Below are positions 42,901-50,478 of a stretch of 64,000 bases of DNA, piece after piece. The number at the start of each line of letters is the position of its first letter. Within the stretch, counting starts at the first letter, position 1. The stretch is from Streptomyces sp. SUK 48 (GTDB taxonomy: Bacteria > Actinomycetota > Actinomycetes > Streptomycetales > Streptomycetaceae), in NCBI RefSeq assembly GCF_009650765.1, contig NZ_CP045740.1, positions 8,222,001 to 8,286,000 on the forward strand, given 5' to 3'. The position numbers and the translations under genes were made by a program. The notes beneath the pieces are model-generated. The model was not told the DNA's origin. It did no database searches and saw only the letters and a list, made by a program, of their open reading frames with translations.

Positions 42901-43115
42901 GCGAGGCCCTGGCCTACCGGGCCCTCGTCGAATGCACCGGCTGCGGCGTCCCCCGAACCGCCCCCGGCGAAGACCTCTGCCCAGCCTGCCTCCACTGGCC
43001 GCTCTGCCGCACATGCCCCGGCCCAACCCCCCGGCGCGCCCGCCCCGACAGCGACGGCCGCTGCACCACGTGCGCCTCCGTACCGGTCGGCGAACTGGAA
43101 GGAATCAGCCCGTGA
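42897..43115 (+). CDS. Small zinc-ribbon protein
   Basis: This is a 72-residue protein. GTG 42897 overlaps the preceding stop (GTGA). Four Cys pairs (CTGC, CPAC, CRTC, CTTC) make two probable zinc-binding knuckles. It is coupled to the Rep-like gene and probably acts with it, for example as a DNA-binding accessory, but no family is recognised. Confidence 0.65.
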   Translation: MSEALAYRALVECTGCGVPRTAPGEDLCPACLHWPLCRTCPGPTPRRARPDSDGRCTTCASVPVGELEGISP

Positions 43116-43401
43116 CAGCCACGTCCACACCCCTTCCCGGCCGAGCGGCACAAGCGGTCCTGTCCATGAACGCGCAGTCGGACAGGGCTTGAGGCCGCGG
43201 CCTCCATCACAGCAGCCCAGCGTCCAGTCGGCGCCCTGCCGGAGAAGCCGCATGGCTACAGGAGAACCCTGAGACCATTGGACCCAAAGCCGTCTCCGCT
43301 CGTGCATGGATGAACACCCAGGCAGCCGGACGATGCAGCGGATGTCAGGCCTTCGAATTACGATGCTTGCTTGCTGCCACGACATGAAGAGGTAGGCGAT
43401 A

Positions 43402-43474
43402 TGCGGCTTTTGTCGGAAACTGCAAAAGTCCACGAAAAAGCGTCTGTGGAGCGATAAAGCCCCAGGTCAGGAAG
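43402..43474 (+). promoter_or_regulatory. CRISPR leader of array 1
   Basis: This 73-nt AT-richer segment directly precedes the first repeat. It shares blocks with the leader of array 3: TGCGG-TTTGTCGGAA at its start and CAGGTCA-GGA next to the repeat, in the same order and over nearly the same length (73 versus 72 nt). It should promote array transcription and mark the spacer-insertion end. No gene is seen in the rest of 43116-43401. Confidence 0.7.
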
Positions 43475-44174
43475 CTGCTCCCCGCACCCGCGGGGATGGT
43501 CCTTCCTGGACCGGTACTGGAGCTACCGGCCCGGCCTGCTCCCCGCACCCGCGGGGATGGTCCCAGGCCCGCCACCCGGTCCATCTGATCCCGGAACTGC
43601 TCCCCGCACCCGCGGGGATGGTCCCGGTGCCCGGGTGCGCTGCGACGGACGCCTGTACTGCTCCCCGCACCCGCGGGGATGGTCCCCCTCGACGCCGAGA
43701 CGCTCAGCCGGCGAATCACTGCTCCCCGCACCCGCGGGGATGGTCCCCTGATGCAGCGCTCCCTGCGCTGGGTCGAGGACTGCTCCCCGCACCCGCGGGG
43801 ATGGTCCCGCGGTCGGGCGCCGCTTCCAGCTGGCCCGCGACTGCTCCCCGCACCCGCGGGGGTGGTCCCAGCTGGTGGTCGCTGACGTCGAACGGCCCGA
43901 ACTGCTCCCCGCACCCGCGGGGATGGTCCCCAGAGCGCCCGCGCGCTCCAGAACGACGGGTCCGGCTTCCCGCGCCCGCGGGGATGGCCCCCGGCACGGG
44001 CCGATGAACTCCACGATGGCCAGCTGCTCCCCGCGCCTGCGGGGATGGCCCCACGGGCGACAGCACGGTCGACCACAGCCACGACTGCTCCCCGCGCCCG
44101 CGGGGATGGTCCCGCGGCCCGTATCTGGGCGAGGATGCCGGACACCTGTTCCCCGCGTCCGCGGGGGTGGTCCC
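43475..44174 (+). CRISPR. Type I-E CRISPR array 1, 12 repeats
   Basis: Twelve 29-nt repeats occur every 61 nt (32-nt spacers), beginning CTGCTCCCCGC and ending CGGGGATGGTCCC. The orientation matches canonical I-E repeats, so transcription is rightward from the leader at 43402. The first eight repeats carry GCACCC at the centre, while the last four carry GCGCCC/GCGCCT/GCGTCC and accumulate substitutions (for example CGGCTTCCCGC at 43963 and CTGTTCCCCGC at 44146). That is the expected ageing at the trailer end. None of the 11 spacers was recognised by eye elsewhere in the window. Confidence 0.97.
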
Positions 44175-44373
44175 ACGACTGGAAGCAGGCTGTCGGGGCG
44201 TCTGGCGGGTGTTCATCGGTAATGCCTCCGGCGTGAGTTCGGCATGGTGGGCGGGACAGTGACAGGACTCATGTGCTTGCGTCTCGTCCTGGCGGCACGG
44301 CTCTTTCACCCGGTAGGGCCGGGAGCCGGGACCCGGACAGCAGCGGCCGGGAAGAAAGATCCCGGGCACGACG

Positions 44374-44399
44374 AGGCCCGGACGCCGGGTCCGGGCCTT
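44374..44399. terminator. Hairpin downstream of array 1
   Basis: AGGCCCGGAC and GTCCGGGCCT lie around a short central GC-rich segment and form a stem of about 10 bp. It lies 200 nt beyond the last repeat, with no gene between, and may terminate the array transcript. Confidence 0.55.
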
Positions 44400-44479
44400 G
44401 CGCTGTCGAAAGGGGCTTCGGGGGTCGACTGCCTGTAAGAACCTGCTCCTGAGGCCGACATGACAGCGCCCCTATCGGG

Positions 44480-44700
44480 TCAGTCTTTATGGCCTGGGCT
44501 CACGCACCGCGACCAGTCCAGCTCGCCTCGCGTTCCGAGTTCGTCGATGATCATGCGGTGGAGCCGGGCCCAGACCCGGTTCCGGCTCCACTGAGCGAAC
44601 CGGCGGTAGACCGTCTGCCAGCTCGGGCCGAACACCGGCGGCAGCCTCCGCAGGGTAGCCCTCAGGGGCCGGACTTGTTGCGGCCATTTCCGGTCCGGCC
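44480..44700 (-). mobile_element. IS5-family transposase N-terminal remnant
   Basis: The minus strand encodes LRRLPPVFGPSWQTVYRRFA, then QWSRNRVWARLHRMIIDELG and GELDWSRC, followed by an early TGA at 44482-44480. This is the DUF4096-like N-terminal part of IS5-type transposases; the DDE catalytic domain is absent. No start codon is seen and terminal inverted repeats were not found, so it is a fossil. It sits between arrays 1 and 2. Confidence 0.7.
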
Positions 44701-44735
44701 CGGCCCCGAGCTGAGATCATCTTGGTATTCGGAAT

Positions 44736-45272
44736 TCAGTTGGGTGTTCTGAAGCTCATGCCGTAGGTATCGCTCGTCTTGATCACTTGTGTCGGAGCCG
44801 CAGGCGCTGGCCATACCTGGATGAGGTGTTCTTCTACGGGGTCGTCCTCGACAATGAGTTCTTCCTGTCCGGCATCACGGCCCCGAGCGTGCACGCGTAC
44901 CCGGAACGGGCCGGGGCCTGCGGCGGTGAAGGCCGGCAGGAGCGGTGCCTCGTCTTCTATGTCAGTGGTGACGCAGGGGCGTGCGCCGGGGAGCAGCAGG
45001 CTCACTTCGACGATCTCGTCCCAGGCACCGTCATCGGTGGCCTCTGGTTCGTGTTCGGTCACTTCAACGGTGACGGTGACCGGGCCGGTTTCAGTTCCGG
45101 TCATGACGACGGCGAAGTCACCCGGGTCGTGAAGAATCCCAGGAGCCGCCATGGGCGCCACGAGACCATTGAACCCGGTGTAGTTCCATTCGCCGACGTC
45201 GAAGACGTCGCCGTTAATCCAGTACTGATTGTTACTTGCCCAGATGCGGGCGGTCGCCGAGATCACAGCCAC
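44736..45272 (-). CDS. Putative immunity protein for the adjacent NucA/NucB-like nuclease
   Basis: This is a 178-residue protein starting at ATG 45272, 6 nt after the stop of the nuclease fragment. It is acidic and beta-rich (VVMTGTETGPVTVTVEVTEH, then DDGAWDEIVEVSLLLPGARP, PFRVRVHARGRDAGQEELIV), with no signal peptide. The tight spacing behind a secreted-type DNase domain and the acidic charge fit an immunity protein, though no known family is recognised. It appears intact although its partner is truncated. Confidence 0.6.
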   Translation of the reverse strand: MAVISATARIWASNNQYWINGDVFDVGEWNYTGFNGLVAPMAAPGILHDPGDFAVVMTGTETGPVTVTVEVTEHEPEATDDGAWDEIVEVSLLLPGARPCVTTDIEDEAPLLPAFTAAGPGPFRVRVHARGRDAGQEELIVEDDPVEEHLIQVWPAPAAPTQVIKTSDTYGMSFRTPN

Positions 45273-45278
45273 CTCCTC

Positions 45279-45515
45279 CTAGGCGGCAACCCAGAAAGGG
45301 TCACCGTCAAGTACACGGTCCGACTTCCAAAAAGCGCCTACGCGCCCGCCCTGCGAGTTCTGCTCGCTTGTCGGCACCCAGGCCCATCCCCAGTCGGGCT
45401 GCTTACTCAGAGAGGCCCCCTGGTTGGTCTTCGCGAACGGGTATTCGTCGCAGGACTTGCCAGCTGGACGCTTCCGCGACGGGGGGCAGGCTACCTTGCG
45501 GTTGTTGCTCTCCAC
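45279..45515 (-). pseudogene. NucA/NucB-type DNase C-terminal fragment, cut by CRISPR array 2
   Basis: The minus-strand frame encodes RPAGKSCDEYPFAKTNQGAS, then WVPTSEQNSQGGRVGAFWKS and RVLDGDPFWVAA before the stop. CDEYPFA and the EQNSQGG-GAF pattern with a final DGD-F-V are hallmarks of the NucA/NucB deoxyribonuclease domain, often the toxin end of polymorphic toxins. Coding sequence is lost exactly where the first repeat of array 2 begins (45516), so everything upstream has been replaced by CRISPR DNA. It is probably inactive. Confidence 0.75.
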
Positions 45516-46642
45516 CTGCTCCCCGCGCCCGCGGGGATGGTCCCTCAACGGACTCGACATGCCGGCCAAGGCCGAACTGCTCCCCGCGCCCGCGGGGATG
45601 GTCCCGTGATCGTGTCGATCGCGTTGAACGGCCCATCCTGCTCCCCGCGCCCGCGGGGATGGTCCCTCCTTCAGGCCGGGCTTGATGCAGGCGGCCACCT
45701 GCTCCCCGCGCCCGCGGGGATGGTCCCGACGGCGAACCGCTCCGGGAAGGGCCGGACGGCTGCTCCCCGCGCCCGCGGGGATGGTCCCGCCGGACTCCAG
45801 ACCTACTACGCCACCCGTGCCTGCTCCCCGCGCCCGCGGGGATGGTCCCCCACGCCCACAGCCGCCGCCAGAGCAGGCCGCTGCTCCCCGCGCCCGCGGG
45901 GATGGTCCCGCCTGGGAGGACTCGCAGGAACCGGTGGACTCCTGCTCCCCGCGCCCGCGGGGATGGTCCCAAAGCGGGTGTCGACGGGTCGAAAACGGTC
46001 AACTGCTCCCCGCGCCCGCGGGGATGGTCCCGAAACCCTGGCCGCGTCGGGGAATCGTGGGAACTGCTCCCCGCGCCCGCGGGGATGGTCCCAATCCAGT
46101 TACCGTCCGCGTTACGACTCACCTCTGCTCCCCGCGCCCGCGGGGATGGTCCCGTGACGGCGTGTGGGCGTGGGAGGGGAACAAGCTGCTCCCCGCGCCC
46201 GCGGGGATGGTCCCAGGGCGTACTGGCCGGGAACCGGGTCGGTGATCTGCTCCCCGCGCCCGCGGGGATGGTCCCCGTGGCGATGCCTGCCGCTCTGCGG
46301 AGCGTCGCTGCTCCCCGCGCCCGCGGGGATGGTCCCACGAACGGCAGCGCGGAGGGAGATGGCGTCTACTGCTCCCCGCGCCCGCGGGGATGGTCCCGGC
46401 GGACGCAAGGGCGGAGGCAACGCCCAGACCTGCTCCCCGCGCCTGGGGATGGCGCCCCGCCGCCCGGCGGGTAGTTCACGTCCCAGGGCCTGCTCTCCGC
46501 GCCCGCGGGGAGGGCCTTACGGGCATGTCGGTGACGACGCCGGTGCCGGGGCCTGTTTCTCGTGCCGGCGGGGGTGGCCCCGACGTGGTCGGTGGGCTGG
46601 GCATGAAGTCCTTCTGCTGCCCGTGCGTGCGGGGATGGCTTC
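45516..46642 (+). CRISPR. Type I-E CRISPR array 2, leaderless, about 15 intact and 4 decayed repeats
   Basis: Fifteen intact 29-nt repeats (GCGCCC centre) run from 45516 to 46397 with 32-nt spacers, except one 31-nt spacer at 45850-45880. Decayed units follow at 46430 (3-nt deletion), 46490, 46553 and 46614, with irregular spacing. Decay at the right end shows the same rightward orientation as the other arrays. The sequence just left of 45516 is nuclease coding sequence, not a leader, so new spacer acquisition here is unlikely. Transcription, if any, must come from elsewhere. Confidence 0.96.
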
Positions 46643-46797
46643 GCGGCGATACCGCGGTATGCGAACTGTTCTTCGTGTCCGGGGGGTTGGGGCTTGCCGG
46701 TGGGTGTGTGTCCGGGTTGCTTGGTGTCTGAGGGGTCGTTGGTCTTGTTTTCTTCGTTGTGGCTTCGCTGTGTGTTTGTGTCCTGTATGTATCTGGC

Positions 46798-49734
46798 ATG
46801 ACGGGCGAGGGGGGTGGCCTGGTGGGGGTTCGTGCCCGGTTGGGTGGGCCGGCGTCGTGTGTGTGGGCCAAGCATGATCGTTGTTCGGATGGGTGGCTGC
46901 CGTTGTGGCGGCATATGGAGGACAGTGCCGCTGTGGCGGGGCGGCTGTGGGATGAGTGGTTGCCGTTGTCGGTGCGGCGGCTGATCGGTGGGGTGTTGCC
47001 TGGTAGGGAGGCGGATGGGCGTCGGCTGGTGGTGTGGCTGGCTGCTGTGCATGACATCGGGAAGGCGACGCCCGCGTTCGCCTGTCAGGTGGAGCAGCTT
47101 GCGCAGGTGATGCGTGGCCACGGGCTGGAGATGCGGTCGCGGCAGGCGATGGGGGCGGATCGCCGGCTGGCGCCGCACGGGCTGGCCGGGCAGGTGCTGC
47201 TGGGGGAGTGGCTGGAGGAGCGGTATGGCTGGCCGGGCCGGCAGACGGGGCAGTTCACGGTGGTGGTGGGCGGGCATCACGGGGTGCCGCCCGAGCACGG
47301 TCAGATCCAGGCGCTTGACCGGCATCCTCACCTGCTGCGCGCTCACGGGCCGAGCGGGGCGGTGTGGAAGAGGGTGCAGGAGGAACTGCTCGATGCGTGT
47401 GCGGGGGAGTTCGGCGTGGCCGAGCGGCTGGCGGCCTGGCGGGCGGTGAAGCTGCCACAGCCGGTGCAGGTGCTGCTCTCCTCGCTGGTCATCGTCTGCG
47501 ACTGGATCGCCAGCAACCCGGACCTGTTCCCCTATTTCCCCGAGGATGTGCCGCGCTCGGGTGCGGAGCGGGTTGCGGCTGCCTGGCAGGGGCTGGATCT
47601 GCCGGGTCCGTGGCGGGCTGTGGAGCCGGCGGGGGATGTGCAGCAGCTGTTCGCGTCGAGGTTCGCTCTTCCGCCGGGAGCGAAGGTTAGGCCGGTGCAG
47701 GAGGCGGTTGTCGAACTAGCGCGGGATATGGACGGGCCGGCCCTGATGGTGATCGAGGCACCGATGGGAGAGGGGAAGACGGAGGCCGCGCTCGCCGCTG
47801 CCGAGGTTCTGGCCGCGCGGTCGGGGGCGGGCGGTGTGTTCTTCGCGTTGCCGACGATGGCCACCGGCAACGCGATGTTCCCCCGCCTGCTGGACTGGCT
47901 GGAGCGCCTGCCCACACCCGAGCAGGCAAGCTACTCGGTGCTGCTGGCCCACTCCAAGGCTGCTCTCAACGACAAGTTCGCCGACCTCATGCGCAGCAGC
48001 CGACCCCTTGCCGCAGTTGACGTGGACGGAGTCGAGGAGCGTGAGTGGCGGCCCTCGAGCCGGGACCGTGTGGCCGGCGCCGAGCTCGTCGCGCATACAT
48101 GGCTGCGGGGGCGGAAGAAGGCCATGCTGTCGTCGTTCGTCGCGGGCACGATCGACCAGCTGCTGTTCGCCGGACTCAAGAGCCGGCACCTGGCACTGCG
48201 TCACCTCGCCGTCGCCGGGAAGGTCGTCGTCATCGACGAGGCACACGCCTACGACACGTACATGAGCGTGTATCTCGACCGGGTGCTGTCGTGGCTCGGC
48301 GCGTACCGGGTTCCGGTGGTGGTGCTGTCCGCGACCCTGCCGGCCGGCCGGCGAAGGGAACTGGTCCAGGCGTACGCGGGAAAGCCCGCCGGCGGTGAGG
48401 CCGCAGCCGCTTTCGAGACTGTGGCCCAGGCCGGTGACTATCCGCTGCTGACCGCCGTCACGCCCGGCGGGGTCCCGCTCCTGCGGCGTCCTGCGGCCTC
48501 CGCACGTACCGCAGACGTGGCAGTGGAACGCCTCGACGACGGCGTGCAGGTTCTCGCCGACCGCCTGGAGCAGGAACTCGCCGGCGGCGGTTGCGTTCTC
48601 GTCGTACGCAACACGGTGCGCCGCGTCCTGGAGACAGCGGCTGTGCTGCGGGAGAGGTTCGGAGAGGAGAACGTCACCGTCGCCCACTCCTGCTTCATCG
48701 ACGTGGACCGCGCCGCCAAGGATGCCGCTCTGCTGGATCGCTTCGGGCCTCCGGGCAGGGCCGAGCGGCCGAAGACGGCGCACATCGTCGTCGCCAGCCA
48801 GGTCGCCGAGCAGTCCCTGGACGTCGATTTCGACCTGCTGGTCACCGACCTCGCGCCGGTCGACCTGCTGCTGCAGCGCATGGGGCGCCTGCACCGGCAC
48901 CTGCGCGGAGGCCCGGAGCAGACCGACCGGCCTGAGCGTCTGCGCCGCCCCCGCTGTCTGGTCACCGGCGTCGACTGGAACGCTCCCGTGCCCGCGCCGG
49001 TGCGCGGCTCGCTCGCCGTGTACGGGGCGTACGCGCTGCTGCGTTCCGCTGCCGCCCTGCTGCCGCACCTGGACGGTGGCCCGCAGCGCCCGGTGCGGCT
49101 GCCGGCTGACATCAGTCCCCTGGTGCAGCGCGCCTACGCGGGCACGCCCGACGGTCCGGCCGGCTGGGCGCAGGCGCTCCAGGACGCCCGCGCGCGGCAC
49201 GAGGAGCATCGCGCGGACCAGGCTGAGCGGGCCGCGACGTTCCGGCTCGACACCGCCGCCCGGCCCGGCCGGCCGCTGTTCGGCTGGGTCGCAGCCGGTG
49301 TCGGCGATGCGGACGACACCCGTCAGGGGCGGGCCCAGGTACGCGACAGCCGCGAGAGCCTGGAGGTCGTGGTCGTGCAGCGGCGCGCCGACGGCACTCT
49401 GGCCACGGTGCCGTGGCTGGCGCCGGACCGCCGGGGCCGCCCCCGTGCCTGGCTGGCACTGCCCACCGATCAGGTGCCGACCTCTTTCGCGGCCCGCACC
49501 GCCGCCAGCTGCGGGCTGCGGCTGCCGATCCAGTTCGGCTACGCCGACGTGATGGACCGGGCGATCGACGAACTCGAGGAACTGTGCATCCGTGCCTGGC
49601 AGGCGAAGGACAGCCACTGGCTCGCCGGCCAGCTGATCCTGCCGCTCGACGAGGACTGCCGGGCCCGTCTGGCGGGCTTCGTCCTTCACTACAGCCCCAG
49701 CGACGGTCTCGAGGTTGCGCGTGAGGAGCGGTGA
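46798..49734 (+). CDS. cas3: Cas3 helicase-nuclease (type I-E)
   Basis: This is a 978-residue protein from ATG 46798. The HD nuclease domain carries AVHDIGKAT at about 84-91 and a GGHHG motif (VVVGGHHGVPP). The SF2 helicase has Walker A APMGEGKTEAAL near 320, DEAHAYD near 480, VVLSATLPAGRR (motif III), and VVASQVAEQSLDVDFDLLVT with QRMGRLHRH (motifs V-VI). It nicks and degrades the non-target strand once Cascade has bound its target. No clear ribosome-binding site precedes the ATG. A GTG at 46759 would add 13 residues. The locus order places it first, but it is separated from cse1 by about 740 nt of inserted DNA. Confidence 0.95.
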   Translation: MTGEGGGLVGVRARLGGPASCVWAKHDRCSDGWLPLWRHMEDSAAVAGRLWDEWLPLSVRRLIGGVLPGREADGRRLVVWLAAVHDIGKATPAFACQVEQLAQVMRGHGLEMRSRQAMGADRRLAPHGLAGQVLLGEWLEERYGWPGRQTGQFTVVVGGHHGVPPEHGQIQALDRHPHLLRAHGPSGAVWKRVQEELLDACAGEFGVAERLAAWRAVKLPQPVQVLLSSLVIVCDWIASNPDLFPYFPEDVPRSGAERVAAAWQGLDLPGPWRAVEPAGDVQQLFASRFALPPGAKVRPVQEAVVELARDMDGPALMVIEAPMGEGKTEAALAAAEVLAARSGAGGVFFALPTMATGNAMFPRLLDWLERLPTPEQASYSVLLAHSKAALNDKFADLMRSSRPLAAVDVDGVEEREWRPSSRDRVAGAELVAHTWLRGRKKAMLSSFVAGTIDQLLFAGLKSRHLALRHLAVAGKVVVIDEAHAYDTYMSVYLDRVLSWLGAYRVPVVVLSATLPAGRRRELVQAYAGKPAGGEAAAAFETVAQAGDYPLLTAVTPGGVPLLRRPAASARTADVAVERLDDGVQVLADRLEQELAGGGCVLVVRNTVRRVLETAAVLRERFGEENVTVAHSCFIDVDRAAKDAALLDRFGPPGRAERPKTAHIVVASQVAEQSLDVDFDLLVTDLAPVDLLLQRMGRLHRHLRGGPEQTDRPERLRRPRCLVTGVDWNAPVPAPVRGSLAVYGAYALLRSAAALLPHLDGGPQRPVRLPADISPLVQRAYAGTPDGPAGWAQALQDARARHEEHRADQAERAATFRLDTAARPGRPLFGWVAAGVGDADDTRQGRAQVRDSRESLEVVVVQRRADGTLATVPWLAPDRRGRPRAWLALPTDQVPTSFAARTAASCGLRLPIQFGYADVMDRAIDELEELCIRAWQAKDSHWLAGQLILPLDEDCRARLAGFVLHYSPSDGLEVAREER

Positions 49735-49759
49735 GAGGAGAGCGCGGTACGCCGTGGCC

Positions 49760-49911
49760 GGGAGAGAACCCGCGTGCGCGAGGAGCAGCGGCTGTGGCCC
49801 CGACATCAGCGTGCGCGTGTATGGACCATCCCCGCGGGCGCGGGGAGCAGCGAGGTGGTGAGCCACTTGTGCCCTTCAGCCTGGGGCCATCCCCGTCTCA
49901 GCGGGGAGCAA
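49760..49911 (-). CRISPR. Inverted CRISPR remnant between cas3 and cse1
   Basis: Three units spaced about 61 nt read as the reverse complement of the array repeats: a decayed one near 49760, a near-perfect one at 49822-49850 (GACCATCCCCGC ... CGGGGAGCAG), and a partly decayed one at 49883-49911. They bracket two spacer-sized segments. It points left, opposite to arrays 1-3, and has no leader. The stop codon of the neighbouring membrane-protein gene falls inside the last repeat. Confidence 0.85.
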
Positions 49912-50203
49912 TCGCACGCTCCTCGAGGGCTCTCTCGGCACGTGCGGGTTCCTCTTCCATGCTCGCACTGGGCGCGGTGCGACCCGCAGAGGCTGGGCCC
50001 GGGCGGCGTCCGCTTTCCGCCCATCGGCCCAACGGCACCGCAAACACGGCAGACATCAAGCTTGCCAGAGCTGTGGCGGCACCCCAGCGGGCGTTCTCGT
50101 CAACCGGGCCGGCCAGTGGCAGCCAGTGTCCCAGCAGGAGGGCCGACCAGAAGACAGCCGCCACGGCCACTGTTGCTGTGATCCAGCGGACCCATCCGCT
50201 CAT
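49898..50203 (-). CDS. Small two-helix membrane protein within the cas locus
   Basis: This is a 101-residue protein starting at ATG 50203 with AAGGGGAC upstream. It has two hydrophobic helices (ITATVAVAAVFWSALLLGHW and GAATALASLMSAVFAVPLGR) and a charged tail. The last codons and stop (AIAPR then TGA) lie inside a CRISPR repeat, so the native C-terminus may have been replaced by recombination with the array. It is not a known Cas family. It faces opposite to the cas operon and looks like an insertion passenger. Confidence 0.55.
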   Translation of the reverse strand: MSGWVRWITATVAVAAVFWSALLLGHWLPLAGPVDENARWGAATALASLMSAVFAVPLGRWAESGRRPGPASAGRTAPSASMEEEPARAERALEERAIAPR

Positions 50204-50403
50204 GCTGCGTCCCCTTCAGCCTGTTTCCGCCACGTTCGGGTGGACTCTAGAACGGATGAGCCCTCATGTCGGACGTCTCGCCGCGAGTCGGTGTGTCGCT
50301 CCAGGTCACCGGGTCGTGTCGGACCGGCACGCGCGCAGCGCCGTACGTGGCCGACCGCCTGATCGGCCGTCAGCCGGGCCGTCCGGCACGGCCGCGCGGC
50401 CCG

Positions 50404-50478
50404 GATTGTCAGATCCCTCTGGCAGGCTTCTGCCTCCGCTACAGCCCCCGTGACGGACTTGAGGTGACCCGTGCCTGA
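50404..50478 (+). pseudogene. cas3: Second copy of the cas3 3' end
   Basis: The frame ending at TGA 50476-50478 encodes DCQIPLAGFCLRYSPRDGLE and VTRA. The end of the intact cas3 reads DCRARLAGFVLHYSPSDGLE then VAREER. The match starts abruptly upstream and is followed by the cse1 GTG at 50471, which overlaps the stop by 8 nt. This looks like the original cas3-cse1 junction left behind after insertion or gene replacement. Confidence 0.85.

Noticed and set aside
43523..44369. Long open frames through arrays 1-3 on both strands
   Set aside because: They are repeat-encoded (GDGPRTRG-like period) and arise because the 61-nt CRISPR unit stays open in several frames. No starts with ribosome-binding sites.
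44374..44399. Hairpin as an inverted repeat of the IS5 remnant
   Set aside because: No matching copy was found at the other side of the transposase fragment and no target-site duplication is visible.
46643..46797. A leader for array 2 on its right side
   Set aside because: Repeat decay is at the right end, so the leader end must be on the left; the segment is more likely the cas3 promoter region.
49731..50453. 240-aa plus-strand frame between cas3 and cse1
   Set aside because: It reads through the inverted repeats and the cas3 tail copy in the wrong frame; the minus-strand membrane protein is the better gene here.
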